Assembly: GCF_001189245.1 (NCBI RefSeq)
Contig: NZ_LFIQ01000035.1
Location: forward strand, 60,343 to 108,792
Direction of reading: 5' to 3'
Length of the DNA stretch: 48,450 bases
Source of the DNA: Bradyrhizobium pachyrhizi
GTDB taxonomy: Bacteria; Pseudomonadota; Alphaproteobacteria; Rhizobiales; Xanthobacteraceae
The notes below the pieces were generated by a model. The model made no database searches. It had not been told where the DNA came from and saw nothing but the letters and a program-made list of their open reading frames with translations. Of this stretch, positions 31,180 through 41,371 are shown one piece after another (within the stretch, counting starts at the first letter, position 1; every line of letters begins with the position of its first letter). A program made the position numbers and the translations under genes.

Positions 31180-31296
31180 GAGAGACTCCTATGCGTCCGA
31201 GGAGGCGCGGTGGGCGACCGTATAAGCGCTCCGCGCCGGATGGCCGTGAGGTGCCATCCGGGGCATAGGTTTTCGAGAGGTGGCGAATAAGGACGT

Positions 31297-31314
31297 TATA
31301 GGAATCCTATAAAG
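31297..31314 (-). promoter_or_regulatory. TAT-N8-TAT direct-repeat motif upstream of kdp (site A)
   Basis: On the minus strand CTTTAT and CCTATA occur with their TAT cores 11 bases apart. The same stretch (31297-31311) is also a perfect palindrome, TATAGGA-A-TCCTATA. It lies 118 bases before the first small ORF of the kdp operon. It could be a KdpE operator or one member of the shared motif family described in the findings. Confidence 0.5.
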
Positions 31315-31333
31315 GTGGCAGGCGCTCTCCGCA

Positions 31334-31448
31334 GTCGTCCCGGCGAAAGCCAGGACCCATAACCACAGGGCCGAGTTTTGCGATGGCTGGGGCCCCAACC
31401 TGATCTCACAAGCAGATTCGGTGGCAATGGGTCCTCCGCCAGGACGAC
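31334..31448. repeat. Imperfect long inverted repeat
   Basis: The ends pair as GTCGTCC...AGGACCCAT (31334-31360) with ATGGGTCCT...AGGACGAC (31427-31448). About 65 bases lie between the arms. It resembles the interspersed palindromic elements elsewhere in this window and lies between two divergent promoters. Confidence 0.6.
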
Positions 31449-31456
31449 AGCTTGGT

Positions 31457-31473
31457 CTTTATGGAATCCCTAT
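31457..31473 (+). promoter_or_regulatory. TAT-N8-TAT direct-repeat motif (site D)
   Basis: CTTTAT and CCCTAT with TAT cores 11 bases apart, 96 bases before the ATG at 31569. Extended to 18 bases it matches site A (read on the other strand) at 15 of 18 positions. Confidence 0.5.
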
Positions 31474-31568
31474 ATCTCCGTCCCCCGCCTCATCTCGTTT
31501 TCAAATGGCGGTCCGGCCATTTTTGGCTTGCGGCCAATACCCCGGGCCGCGCAAGACGAGATGACGCC

Positions 31569-32033
31569 ATGTCAGTGCTTTCCCAAAACACCTCCATCGA
31601 TCTCGGCGAACGGCTGCGCGACGCCTATGCGGTCACAGCCGAATTCATGGCCGACATCATCAGCCAGACCTGCCGGCGCTTTCCCTCGGTCGGACAGAGC
31701 GGCAAGACCCGCCGGGTCGAGCGGCTGATCCAGTCAGGCGCCTGGACCGACGCCGCGATCGCGCTGCTCGATCTGGAACTGCCGCAATGGCAGATCCGCC
31801 GCCTGGTCTATGACGAGGGCGAGTGGCATTGCGCATTGTCGCGCGAACGCGAGCTGCCCGACTGGCTCGACCAGTCGATCGAGACTCACCACACCGATCT
31901 TGCGCTTGCGATCCTCAGCGCCTTCGTCGAGGCGCAGCGGATCTCCGCACCCGATAGCCGAACCAGCGTGCCGACGGTGCGTCGCGACACGCGGGCGCTG
32001 TACGAGCCGCTGTTCGTCGACAATATCGGCTGA
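31569..32033 (+). CDS. Conserved hypothetical protein, 154 residues
   Basis: ATG at 31569, chosen because the frame upstream runs through the regulatory region. GAGATGA provides a modest ribosome site. The protein is soluble, helical and acidic, with GKTRRVERLIQSGAWTDAAI, LELPQWQIRRLVYDEGEWHC and a C-terminal RDTRALYEPLFVDNIG. There is no signal peptide or membrane segment. I recognise it only as a rhizobial protein of unknown function. A small membrane protein gene follows after 13 bases, so the two may form an operon under site D. Confidence 0.8.
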   Translation: MSVLSQNTSIDLGERLRDAYAVTAEFMADIISQTCRRFPSVGQSGKTRRVERLIQSGAWTDAAIALLDLELPQWQIRRLVYDEGEWHCALSRERELPDWLDQSIETHHTDLALAILSAFVEAQRISAPDSRTSVPTVRRDTRALYEPLFVDNIG

Positions 32034-32046
32034 TGGCGGCGCGGCC

Positions 32047-32322
32047 GTGGACACCAAACAACTGCCGCGGCAGCTGCAGTCGGTCCAGGTCATGGTCCGG
32101 TTCGGCTTCCGGCTTGCCATCATGATCGGCTTTGCCGTGTTCGCCGGCGCCGGCTTCGGCAAGGGCCTCGTCACGCTGTTGTGGATGTCGGCCGTGATCT
32201 GCGCCTTTGCCGGGATCGCCAAGCGCGAAATGCCGTTTGCCGCAAACCTCAACCACTGGGACGAGATGACCGCCTATGTCGCGCTGTGCGCGCTCGGCAC
32301 CGGCATCGTCCAGCGCCTCTAG
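32047..32322 (+). CDS. Small membrane protein, 91 residues, unknown function
   Basis: GTG start at 32047 gives MDTKQLPRQLQSVQVMVRFG. No strong ribosome site is visible, and an internal ATG 15 codons later is an alternative. There are two hydrophobic segments (about residues 22-38 and 43-60), then a polar stretch KREMPFAANLNHWDEMTAY and a short hydrophobic end. It follows the 154-residue gene closely. No family recognised. Confidence 0.6.
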   Translation: MDTKQLPRQLQSVQVMVRFGFRLAIMIGFAVFAGAGFGKGLVTLLWMSAVICAFAGIAKREMPFAANLNHWDEMTAYVALCALGTGIVQRL

Positions 32323-32336
32323 ACCATCCCCACAAA

Positions 32337-32353
32337 TCCTATGCCGCTCCTAT
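32337..32353 (+). promoter_or_regulatory. TAT-N8-TAT direct-repeat motif (site B)
   Basis: TCCTATG occurs twice with an 11-base step (TAT cores at 32340 and 32351). It lies 144 bases before the GTG at 32497, in the same orientation as that gene. Confidence 0.5.
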
Positions 32354-32419
32354 GAAGTCGGTCGTCCTTCGCGCTCGATTTCATATCCGGCAAATCAGAC
32401 ATTGATCGCGTGACCGTGA

Positions 32420-32473
32420 CTGAAGCGTGTTCGAACGAACCGGATACCGGTTCGCGTGAGGAAAACGCGTCAG
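32420..32473 (-). repeat. 54-base interspersed repeat, copy 1
   Basis: Reverse complement matches 41318-41371 at 45 of 54 positions by eye, with no gaps. It contains the inverted repeat GAACCGG/CCGGTTC (32438-32454). It occupies the 5' region of the 84-residue gene. Because it leaves an open frame there, gene callers may start that gene too early. Confidence 0.65.
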
Positions 32474-32496
32474 AAACAACAAGAAGGACCACCACC

Positions 32497-32751
32497 GTGA
32501 AACTCGTCGAACCTCCCTCGTGTAGCGCCGCGTCCACCGTCGTCTTCATCGGCCGCAACCATCGCGGCCAGTGGGTCGCCCAGCAACAGAACGGCCTCTA
32601 TGGCGGCCTGTTCGTCAACCGCGCCCAGGCCCTCAAATACGCGCTGTTCGAGAACGGCCAGCATCCTGAAATGATCGTCGAGTTGTCGCGAGAGATCGAG
32701 CTCGATATGCGCGGCGAGACCGCGAGCTTCCCCGCAAGCCGCGTGGCATGA
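32497..32751 (+). CDS. Conserved hypothetical protein, 84 residues
   Basis: GTG at 32497 with AAGGA eight bases upstream. A GTG at 32410 would add 29 residues that are encoded by an interspersed repeat, so it is not preferred. The protein has VFIGRNHRGQWVAQQQNGLYGGLFVNRAQALKYALFENG, a compact fold with no membrane segment. I recall this as a family confined to Bradyrhizobium-like genomes, without known function. It ends 7 bases before the DapA-like gene and is probably cotranscribed. Site B lies upstream. Confidence 0.75.
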   Translation: MKLVEPPSCSAASTVVFIGRNHRGQWVAQQQNGLYGGLFVNRAQALKYALFENGQHPEMIVELSREIELDMRGETASFPASRVA

Positions 32752-32758
32752 GCCACCC

Positions 32759-33688
32759 ATGACCTGGCAAACGGCTGCAAAAGCCGACCTGGCCGGATGG
32801 CTGTCGGGCTTCATCCCCGATCTTCCGACCCCCTTCAACCATCGGGGCGAGATCGACGCGGACGCGTTCGGCCGGCTGTGCGAGCGCCAGATCGCGGCGG
32901 GTGCCACCGCGCTGGTGGTCGGCGAGACCGCAGGTGAAAGCGCGACGCTGGAGCCTGCGGAACGCGCGCAGCTCGTCCGCATCACGGCCGACGTCGCGCG
33001 CAAGCGGGTCCGCATCATCGCCGGCGCCGGATCAAATGCGACCGGTCATGCCGTCACGCTGGCCCGGGCCGTGGAAGCGGCCGGCGCCGACGCCGTCATG
33101 TCGGTCGTGCCCTATTACAACAAGCCGATGCCACAGGGCACGGCGGCGCATTTCCGCGCCGTCGCCGCGGCCACTACGCTGCCTGTCATCCTGCACGACA
33201 TTCCGTCGCGCACGGTCAATGGCCTTGCCGACGAGACGCTGCTCGAGCTCGCCGCATCGCCGCGCTTCGTGGGTTTACGCGACGGCAGCGGTGACGTTGC
33301 CCGGCTGGCGCGCCTGCGCTCACGCCTGCCGGCGACATTCCGGATGCTGACCGGCGACGATGCCTCCTCGCTGGCCTGGCTCGCCACCGGTGGCGATGGC
33401 TGCATCTCGGTCGTGACGAACGTCGCGCCCGATCTATACGTGGCCGTTCACAGGCATTTCCGCGAGGGACGATTGTATCAGGCGCGGGAGTTGCACCAGC
33501 GCCTGGTGCCGCTTGCGACCTTGCTGGAGCGCGAGCATCCCGCCGCATTGAAGTTCGCGCTGGCGCTTCTGGGATTCATGCAGCCGGCGACGCGGCTGCC
33601 GATCGTGCAATTGAACGGGTCGGCAAAGGCCGAGGTCTCGCAGGCGATGGCTGAGCTTGCCGACGAGTACCTCGCAGCCGCGCATTGA
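32759..33688 (+). CDS. Dihydrodipicolinate synthase family protein lacking the catalytic lysine
   Basis: 309 residues, ATG at 32759. It is a class I aldolase barrel of the DapA/NanA family: GAGSNAT (89-95), VVPYYNKP (116-123), ILHDIPSRT (144-152) and TGDDASSLAWLATGGDGCISV. However, the usual GIKEATG block reads GLRDGSG, so the Schiff-base Lys is Arg174. The proton-relay Tyr of YNVPSRT is His146. The N-terminal GTTGES loop reads GETAGES, one residue longer. The fold should be intact, but standard DHDPS or pyruvate-lyase chemistry is unlikely. The true lysine-pathway dapA is presumably elsewhere. The product is therefore called by family only. Confidence 0.85.
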   Translation: MTWQTAAKADLAGWLSGFIPDLPTPFNHRGEIDADAFGRLCERQIAAGATALVVGETAGESATLEPAERAQLVRITADVARKRVRIIAGAGSNATGHAVTLARAVEAAGADAVMSVVPYYNKPMPQGTAAHFRAVAAATTLPVILHDIPSRTVNGLADETLLELAASPRFVGLRDGSGDVARLARLRSRLPATFRMLTGDDASSLAWLATGGDGCISVVTNVAPDLYVAVHRHFREGRLYQARELHQRLVPLATLLEREHPAALKFALALLGFMQPATRLPIVQLNGSAKAEVSQAMAELADEYLAAAH

Positions 33689-33787
33689 GATTTGCCGACC
33701 CGACATATGCCATCGCAATGCACAATGCGATCAGCGCACGGTGCCCGTGACACGACGCCAACTTGAGGTTCCGAAACGGCGCCCCAT

Positions 33788-35212
33788 ATGCACGGCAAGG
33801 GAGTGCTTGCCGTGCACACCACCTTCAAGGCGGCCCTCGTTGTTGCGACCGTCCTGGTCGCGCTGATTATCTCCATCCGTCCCGGTCCGGCCGCGGACAA
33901 CAGCCGTCTTGCTCTGACCATTTCAATCGACGGGGCCATCGGGCCGGCAGCAGCCAGCTACGTCAAGGACGGCCTGGCCAAGGCTGCCGAGCGTCGCGCC
34001 GAAATTGTCATCCTGCGTTTGAATACCCCAGGCGGTCTCAGCACCAGCATGCGTGAGATCATCGCCGACGTGCTGGCCTCGCCCGTTCCCGTGGTCGGCT
34101 ACGTTGCGCCATCCGGCGCCCATGCCGCGAGCGCCGGGACCTATATCCTCTATGCGACCCATCTCGCGGCCATGGCGCCCGGCACCAATATCGGCGCCGC
34201 GACGCCGGTGCAGATTGGCGGCCCGATACCGGGGCTGCCGGGCGGCACCCCGGACAAGGGCGGCAAGGACCAGAAGGACGGCGGCCATCCGTCCGAAACC
34301 AAGGATGCCATGACCGCGAAGGCGACGAATGATGCCGTTGCCTTCATCCGCAGCCTCGCCGAATTGCGCGGTCGCAATGCCGACTGGGCCGAGAAGGCGG
34401 TGCGCGATGCCGCCACCCTCTCCGCCAACGCCGCGCTGCAAGCCAACGTCATCGATCTCACCGCGCGCGACCCGGCCGACCTGCTCAGGCAGGTCGATGG
34501 CCGGACGATCGAGCTCCCCGGCGGCAAGACGCAACGCCTGGCGACCAGGGACGCCGCGATCGAGGCCATCGATCCAACCTGGATCGCGCGCGCGCTTGCG
34601 GTCATCACCGACCCCAACATCGCATTCATTCTCCTGATGGTCGGCATCTATGGCCTGATCTTCGAGTTCATGTCGCCCGGTGCCGTGGCGCCGGGGGTTG
34701 TCGGGACGATCTGCCTGCTGCTCGGCCTCTACGCACTCAACATGCTGCCGATCAACTACGCCGGCTTCGCCCTGATGCTGGTCGGGATCGCGCTGCTCGC
34801 AATCGAGGCCTTCAACCCGACCGTCGTGATCGGCCTCGGAGGAATCGTCGCCTTCGTGCTTGGAGCAGCCATGCTGTTTCGGATCGAGGCGCCCGGATAC
34901 CGGCTGTCATGGCCGGTCATCGGCATCGTCGCCGCGATGTTCACGGGGCTCATTCTCGTCGTGCTCGGCGCGCTGCGCCGCGCGCGCAAGGGCCCGGTGC
35001 GGATCGGTGCGCAAGCCATGCGCGGGCTATCGGCCGAGGTGCTCGACTGGTCGGAGACCACAGGTCACGTCTTCACCAACGGCGAACGCTGGCAAGCGCG
35101 CAGCACCGAGACATTCACCGCGGGAGACACGGTCGAGGTCGCCAACATCATCGATTTGACGCTGGTGGTACGGCGTGCGCCGGCCTCTCCCGGCGAAGGA
35201 GGTACAGCATGA
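33788..35212 (+). CDS. NfeD-family membrane serine protease (long form)
   Basis: 474 residues, ATG at 33788; an internal start would still keep the N-terminal helix (about residues 12-31), which is a signal or anchor. A ClpP-like domain follows: [15 protein letters not shown], then [14 protein letters not shown] with the nucleophile Ser115, and [16 protein letters not shown] with the probable general base Lys178, as in the archaeal stomatin-specific protease. Next come about five membrane helices (residues 280-400) and a C-terminal NfeD OB-fold domain ([13 protein letters not shown]). It degrades or regulates stomatin. The stop overlaps the start of the stomatin gene, the classic arrangement. 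Confidence 0.9.
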   Translation: MHGKGVLAVHTTFKAALVVATVLVALIISIRPGPAADNSRLALTISIDGAIGPAAASYVKDGLAKAAERRAEIVILRLNTPGGLSTSMREIIADVLASPVPVVGYVAPSGAHAASAGTYILYATHLAAMAPGTNIGAATPVQIGGPIPGLPGGTPDKGGKDQKDGGHPSETKDAMTAKATNDAVAFIRSLAELRGRNADWAEKAVRDAATLSANAALQANVIDLTARDPADLLRQVDGRTIELPGGKTQRLATRDAAIEAIDPTWIARALAVITDPNIAFILLMVGIYGLIFEFMSPGAVAPGVVGTICLLLGLYALNMLPINYAGFALMLVGIALLAIEAFNPTVVIGLGGIVAFVLGAAMLFRIEAPGYRLSWPVIGIVAAMFTGLILVVLGALRRARKGPVRIGAQAMRGLSAEVLDWSETTGHVFTNGERWQARSTETFTAGDTVEVANIIDLTLVVRRAPASPGEGGTA

Positions 35213-35970
35213 TGCTTGATTATTTCACCTATGCGGCGATCGCGCTGCTGATCATCGTATTCCTGACCCAGGCCGTGCGCGTGCTGCGCGAATACGAGCG
35301 CGGCGTCATTTTCACGCTCGGCCGCTTCACCGGGGTGAAGGGTCCGGGGCTCATCATCCTGATTCCGGTGGTGCAGCAGCTGGTGAAGGTCGATCTCAGG
35401 GTGGTGGTGCAGGTGGTGCCGCCACAGGACGTGATTTCCCGCGATAACGTCTCGGTCAAGGTCAACGCCGTGCTCTACTTCCGCATCGTCGATCCCGAGC
35501 GCGCCATCATCAAGGTCAGCGACTACATGGCTGCGACCAGCCAGCTTGCGCAGACCACGCTGCGCTCGGTGCTCGGCAAGCACGAGCTCGACGAGATGCT
35601 GGCGGAGCGCGACAAGTTGAACGCCGATATCCAGGAGACCCTCGACAGGCAAACCGACGTCTGGGGCATCAAGGTCACCGGGGTCGAGATCAAGGATATC
35701 GATCTCAATGAGACGATGGTGCGGGCGATCGCCAAGCAGGCCGAGGCCGAGCGGCTGCGACGCGCCAAGGTGATCAACGCGATGGGCGAGCAACAGGCCG
35801 CCGAGAAGCTGGTCGAGGCCGGCCGGATCCTCGCCCAGGAGCCGCAGGCGATGCAGCTGCGCTACTTCGCAGCGCTGCACGACATTGCCGGCGAGCGCTC
35901 CTCCACCGTGGTCTTCCCGCTGCCGATGAACCTGCTCGATCATCTGGCGCCGCGACGTGAAGCGACGTGA
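35209..35970 (+). CDS. SPFH/Band 7 stomatin-like protein
   Basis: 253 residues from ATG at 35209, overlapping the nfeD stop (ATGA), with a near-perfect GAAGGAGGT at 35195-35203. An N-terminal membrane helix ([12 protein letters not shown]) precedes the Band 7 domain: [39 protein letters not shown] coiled-coil segment rich in Ala/Glu/Arg follows ([21 protein letters not shown]). It should form oligomers on the inner membrane in concert with its NfeD partner. The broader role (membrane quality control, stress) is inferred from other bacteria. Confidence 0.93.
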   Translation: MMLDYFTYAAIALLIIVFLTQAVRVLREYERGVIFTLGRFTGVKGPGLIILIPVVQQLVKVDLRVVVQVVPPQDVISRDNVSVKVNAVLYFRIVDPERAIIKVSDYMAATSQLAQTTLRSVLGKHELDEMLAERDKLNADIQETLDRQTDVWGIKVTGVEIKDIDLNETMVRAIAKQAEAERLRRAKVINAMGEQQAAEKLVEAGRILAQEPQAMQLRYFAALHDIAGERSSTVVFPLPMNLLDHLAPRREAT

Positions 35971-36266
35971 ACTGGTCTGCTAAAGCGTGATGAGATTGGG
36001 CTGTGTAGCGACTACGACGGCACCGCGCTCCCTTTCCCCGCTCTTGCGGGGAGAGGGTTGGGGTGAGGGGCCGTCTCCGCTTACACGGTGATAGCTACGT
36101 TTGCGGGGGCTCCCCCTCACCCGGAACGCATCTGACGATGCGTCATAGCCGAAGCCTTGCTTCGGCGTTCTTGAGAACGGCCGCCGAAGGCGGCCTACGC
36201 CTCTCCCCGCACGCGGGGCGAGGTGAAGCGGAGTCCGTCGCCGATTCCGGGTAAAGTCATCTCGTT
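35971..36266. other. Intergenic region filled by a composite repeat
   Basis: 296 bases between the convergent stomatin gene and the 54-residue gene. Almost all of it is the repeat element at 36022-36243. No gene is supported. Confidence 0.75.
36022..36243. repeat. Composite palindromic repeat element
   Basis: Four hairpins in a row: CCCCGC/GCGGGG (36036-36051), GCCGAAGC/GCTTCGGC (about 36148-36166), GGCCGCC/GGCGGCC (about 36179-36195) and CCCCGC/GCGGGG (36205-36218). The ends read ctccctttccccgc and gcggggcgaggtgaa, a combination I recall from many Bradyrhizobium intergenic regions. It separates convergent genes. Confidence 0.7.
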
Positions 36267-36431
36267 CTAACGCCCGCGATGCTTGGCCCGCCACGCAGGT
36301 CCCGGACCGCGCATGTAATGCGCCTCGGGCCGGTAGCCGCTGATCGGCTCCTCGCCGATCCAGGCGAGGAATGCGAGCAGCCCTTCTGCGGCGCGGCGCG
36401 GCAGGGCAGCGATGAACGAAACTGCGCGCAT
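36267..36431 (-). CDS. Small hypothetical protein, 54 residues
   Basis: ATG at 36431, one base after the stop of the upstream frameshifted gene, so it depends on the same transcript. It begins MRAVSFIAALPRRAAEGLLA and ends with YRPEAHYMRGPGPAWRAKH. The N-terminal half is amphipathic or weakly hydrophobic; no domain is recognised. The tight coupling and protein-like composition support it as a real gene. Function unknown. Confidence 0.6.
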   Translation of the reverse strand: MRAVSFIAALPRRAAEGLLAFLAWIGEEPISGYRPEAHYMRGPGPAWRAKHRGR

Positions 36432-36432
36432 C

Positions 36433-36707
36433 TCAGTAGTCCCACTTCTCGCCGAGCACGACCGGCGCCCGCGGATATCTCTCGGCGTCACCGCCGAGCA
36501 TGCCGACGTTGAGGTTGGTCCGCGCCCAATCCTCGTGGCCGCGATGCAGCAGCAGCTCATTGCGGAGCCGATGAATCTTGGCGGCGGCGATCCGCGGTGA
36601 ACAGTCCTGAAGACGAGGCCGATCCGCCTGACGGTCCGCCGCAGCATCAAGGACATGGCGCCGGCCGAACCGTGCGGCCGGGCATCGTGGTAATGGAGCA
36701 AGGTCAT
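36433..36707 (-). pseudogene. Frameshifted small conserved gene
   Basis: A good ribosome site (GGAAGG, six bases) and ATG at 36707 open a frame reading MTLLHYHDARPHGSAGAMSL and LRRTVRRIGLVFRTVHR. At about 36594-36599 the protein-like reading moves to another frame, RIAAAKIHRLRNELLLHRG onward to VVLGEKWDY and a stop at 36433. Neither half has a sensible partner in its own frame. One inserted base would restore RTVHRRIAAAK. The intact form resembles small rhizobial proteins ending LG(D/E)KWD(F/Y), recalled from memory. It is either a recent single-base deletion or a sequencing error; recoding is possible but less likely. Confidence 0.65.
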
Positions 36708-36807
36708 GTGCCACCTTCCCGTTTGGCGGCGCGCGCGAGCGCACCGCATCACGGCAAAAGATGCGGGGAAGGCCGTAGGAATTCGAGAGGGCACGCCGCG
36801 GTGCGGC

Positions 36808-36824
36808 ATAGGAGCCGCATAAGG
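36808..36824 (-). promoter_or_regulatory. TAT-N8-TAT direct-repeat motif (site C)
   Basis: Minus strand CCTTAT and CTCCTATG with TAT cores 11 bases apart. It lies 101 bases before the ATG at 36707 and points at it. The segment GCTCCTATG is identical to site B. Confidence 0.5.
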
Positions 36825-36968
36825 ACGGGTAGCCCCGCGATGGGATCGCCTGTGCCGTCCGGCGCCAGCCGGAACCCAACGCCTCTGCGTGTTGACCAGC
36901 GCGCATTCAGTGCTAGCCTTTTGGCGACAAGTAGCGTCAAGCGGGTTCGATAACCGAGGGCTGAGACC

Positions 36969-37985
36969 ATGAACCTCGTATCGCCAAATGTCGCAACCTC
37001 CGGGCCTGTTTCCTCCGACGGCGTGATCGCGGCAAGCGTCTACGTCGAGGGACGACGCATCGCCAATATCGCAATCGATGAGGCCGCGAGCTGGCGCAAC
37101 AAGCCAAATCACGTTGTGTGGATCGGCCTGCACGAACCCGACATGACGCTATTGAGCAGCCTGCAGCGGCAATTCCAGCTGCACGACCTCGCGATCGAAG
37201 ACGCCGATCACGCGCATCAGCGGCCGAAGATCGAACAATATGGCGATGCGCTGTTCATCGTGGCACGCACCGCGCAGCTCGACGGCGAGAGCATCGCGTT
37301 CGGCGAAACGCATTTGTTCGTCGGCGAGGGATACATCGTCTCGGTCCGGCACGGCGCCTCGACGTCCTATACGCCGGTCAGGGAACGCTGCGAGAGCTGC
37401 CCCCGCGCTCTTGCCCGCGGCGAGGACTACATCCTCTATGCCATTCTCGATTTCATCGTCGACAACTACTCGCCGGCTCTCGAGACGATCCAGGAAGAGG
37501 TCGAGACAATGGAAGCGGAGGTGCTTGCGAGCGCGATGACGCGGGCACAGATCGAGCGGCTTTATCTGCTGCGACGCGACCTGCTGCGGCTGCGCAATGC
37601 GGTCGGGCCGCTCGTGGAGGTCTGCCGCAGACTCGAACGCGACAACCTCCCCATGGTGCGCGAGACGATGCGCCCGCTGTTCCGCGACGTCACCGACCAT
37701 GTGCGCACGATCCAGGAGCGAATTGACTCGCTGCGCGAGGTGCTCGCCTTTGCATTTGAAGCAAGCCTGCTAGTCGGTCAGGCGCAGGAAACGGCAATCT
37801 CCAAGAAGCTCGCCTCATGGCTTGCGATTGTTGCCGTGCCGACCGCCGTCGCCGGCATCTACGGCATGAATTTCAAGTACATCCCGGAGCTGCAATGGGA
37901 GTACAGCTATTTCGTCGTAATGGGCCTGATGCTGGTCGCATGCGGCGCGCTGTTCTGGCGGTTCAGGCGTTCCGGCTGGCTGTAG
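36969..37985 (+). CDS. corA: CorA-family magnesium/cobalt transporter
   Basis: 338 residues, ATG at 36969. A long cytoplasmic N-terminal domain with a helical bundle (FDFIVDNYSPALETIQEEVE-type region at about 165-190) ends in two C-terminal membrane helices. The signature YGMNFKYIPEL follows the first helix and forms the selectivity loop (GMN). It forms a pentameric Mg2+ channel in the inner membrane. No magnesium riboswitch-like structure was evident upstream. The promoter region also contains site C, which faces the other way. Confidence 0.93.
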   Translation: MNLVSPNVATSGPVSSDGVIAASVYVEGRRIANIAIDEAASWRNKPNHVVWIGLHEPDMTLLSSLQRQFQLHDLAIEDADHAHQRPKIEQYGDALFIVARTAQLDGESIAFGETHLFVGEGYIVSVRHGASTSYTPVRERCESCPRALARGEDYILYAILDFIVDNYSPALETIQEEVETMEAEVLASAMTRAQIERLYLLRRDLLRLRNAVGPLVEVCRRLERDNLPMVRETMRPLFRDVTDHVRTIQERIDSLREVLAFAFEASLLVGQAQETAISKKLASWLAIVAVPTAVAGIYGMNFKYIPELQWEYSYFVVMGLMLVACGALFWRFRRSGWL

Positions 37986-38136
37986 GCAGCGATCAGAACA
38001 TCGAGCTGCATCGCAGCCATGCCGCAATTCGCGAGATTTCGGACAATTTTACCCTCGATCAACCGCGCGAGGGGCCGGTTTACGGTCGGCGGCAAGACCG
38101 GTAACCTCGCCTCCCAATGCGACGTGGAGAGTGCCC

Positions 38137-38544
38137 ATGCGGCCCAAGGATCAGATCAACTGGATGCTGTCGGATGCGATCGAGGCGCTCGCCCGCGCCG
38201 AACGGTTGCACCAGAGCTTCCTCAATTTGCACCCGCGCGCGGGAAGCACCGAGCCGAGCTGGGAACCGCCGACCGACGTGATCGAGACCGAGGATGAAAT
38301 CCTGATCCTGGTCGCGTTGCCGGGGGTCGATCCCGACGAGGTCGAGGCCGCGCTCGACGGCGGCACGCTGGTGATCTCCGGCCGCCGCACCCTGCCCCCT
38401 GAACTCCGCAACGCCCGCATCCTGCGCCTCGAACTGCCGCAGGGCCGGTTCGAGCGCCGCATCGCGCTGCCGACAGGCCGCTACACCATCAGCCGCTTTG
38501 CCGCGCATGGTTGCGTCGGCCTGCGGCTCGGAAAGTCGAGCTAA
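38137..38544 (+). CDS. Hsp20/alpha-crystallin family small heat-shock protein
   Basis: 135 residues from ATG at 38137; GGAG at 38126-38129 favours this over a GTG six bases earlier. The N-terminal helix (MLSDAIEALARAERLHQSFL) precedes an alpha-crystallin domain with PTDVIETEDEILILVALPGVD, LVISGRR and a final FERRIALPTGRY. It is an ATP-independent holdase. The following lon gene begins 11 bases after its stop, suggesting a shared protein quality-control operon. Confidence 0.88.
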   Translation: MRPKDQINWMLSDAIEALARAERLHQSFLNLHPRAGSTEPSWEPPTDVIETEDEILILVALPGVDPDEVEAALDGGTLVISGRRTLPPELRNARILRLELPQGRFERRIALPTGRYTISRFAAHGCVGLRLGKSS

Positions 38545-38555
38545 AGGATTTCGAC

Positions 38556-40934
<2,379 letters not shown>

Positions 40935-40947
40935 TCGCGTCTCGAAC

Positions 40948-40995
40948 GCAACAAGAGGGCATGACAGCGATCGCCGTCACGCCCTCTTGCGTTGC
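40948..40995. terminator. Bidirectional hairpin terminator between lon and the PsiF-like gene
   Basis: AAGAGGGC (40953-40960) pairs with GCCCTCTT (40981-40988). The stem is extended by outer GCAAC/GTTGC pairing and an inner TGAC/GTCA. It sits between the two convergent stop codons. Confidence 0.7.
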
Positions 40996-41015
40996 AGATA
41001 GCGGAGCGGTGCCGC

Positions 41016-41264
41016 TCAGCTCTTGCCCATGCATTCTTCGATGTAGAACCAGCGGTCGTCGCCGGTCAGGCCCTTCGACTTCACCTCGGCGCGGCAGACC
41101 TTCAGCTTTGGCTTGTTGGCCTTCCACTTCGCCTTCATGTCCTTCAGCTTCTGCATGGTGAGCTTGACCTTCGACGGCTTGGCCTCGGTGGTCTGGGCTG
41201 ACGCGGTGTGCAGCGAGCCGGCGAGAAGCAGGGCGGCCACAAGACAGCTTGCGGTACGAAACAT
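41016..41264 (-). CDS. PsiF-like periplasmic protein
   Basis: 82 residues, ATG at 41264 with AAGGAAC upstream. A clear signal peptide ends near SLHTASAQ (residue 24). The mature part is lysine-rich (KLTMQKLKDMKAKWKANKP) and ends in one repeat of the PsiF type, CRAEVKSKGLTGDDRWFYIEEC. The two cysteines probably form a disulfide in the periplasm. E. coli PsiF, a phosphate-starvation protein, has two such repeats, and function is unknown in both cases. It converges with lon. Confidence 0.7.
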   Translation of the reverse strand: MFRTASCLVAALLLAGSLHTASAQTTEAKPSKVKLTMQKLKDMKAKWKANKPKLKVCRAEVKSKGLTGDDRWFYIEECMGKS

Positions 41265-41317
41265 GACTGAAAAGTTCCTTGATTATCTGTTGAATTGAAC
41301 GGCGTAGAGCTTCTTGT

Positions 41318-41371
41318 TTGACGCGTCTTCTTCGCGCGAACCGGCATCCACTTCGCTCGAAAACGCTTCAG
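41318..41371 (+). repeat. 54-base interspersed repeat, copy 2
   Basis: Matches the reverse complement of 32420-32473 at 45 of 54 positions. The core reads GCGCGAACCGGCATCCACTT. Its right end runs into the hairpin at 41369-41409. It lies in the promoter region of the PsiF-like gene. Confidence 0.65.

Larger units (their letters stand above)
31180..31568. other. Intergenic region with divergent control elements
   Basis: 389 bases between the kdp operon (leftward) and the 154-residue gene (rightward). It contains one TAT-N8-TAT motif facing kdp (31297-31314), a long imperfect palindromic repeat (31334-31448) and a second TAT-N8-TAT motif facing right (31457-31473). No gene is supported within it. 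Confidence 0.8.

Noticed and set aside
36022..36243. Possible structured RNA gene in the composite repeat
   Set aside because: The successive simple hairpins and resemblance to common intergenic repeats explain it better. No promoter or conserved RNA family pattern was seen.
36871..36894. GGAAC upstream of corA as an EcfG promoter
   Set aside because: The only TGTT lies 14 bases away instead of 16-17, so the spacing is wrong.
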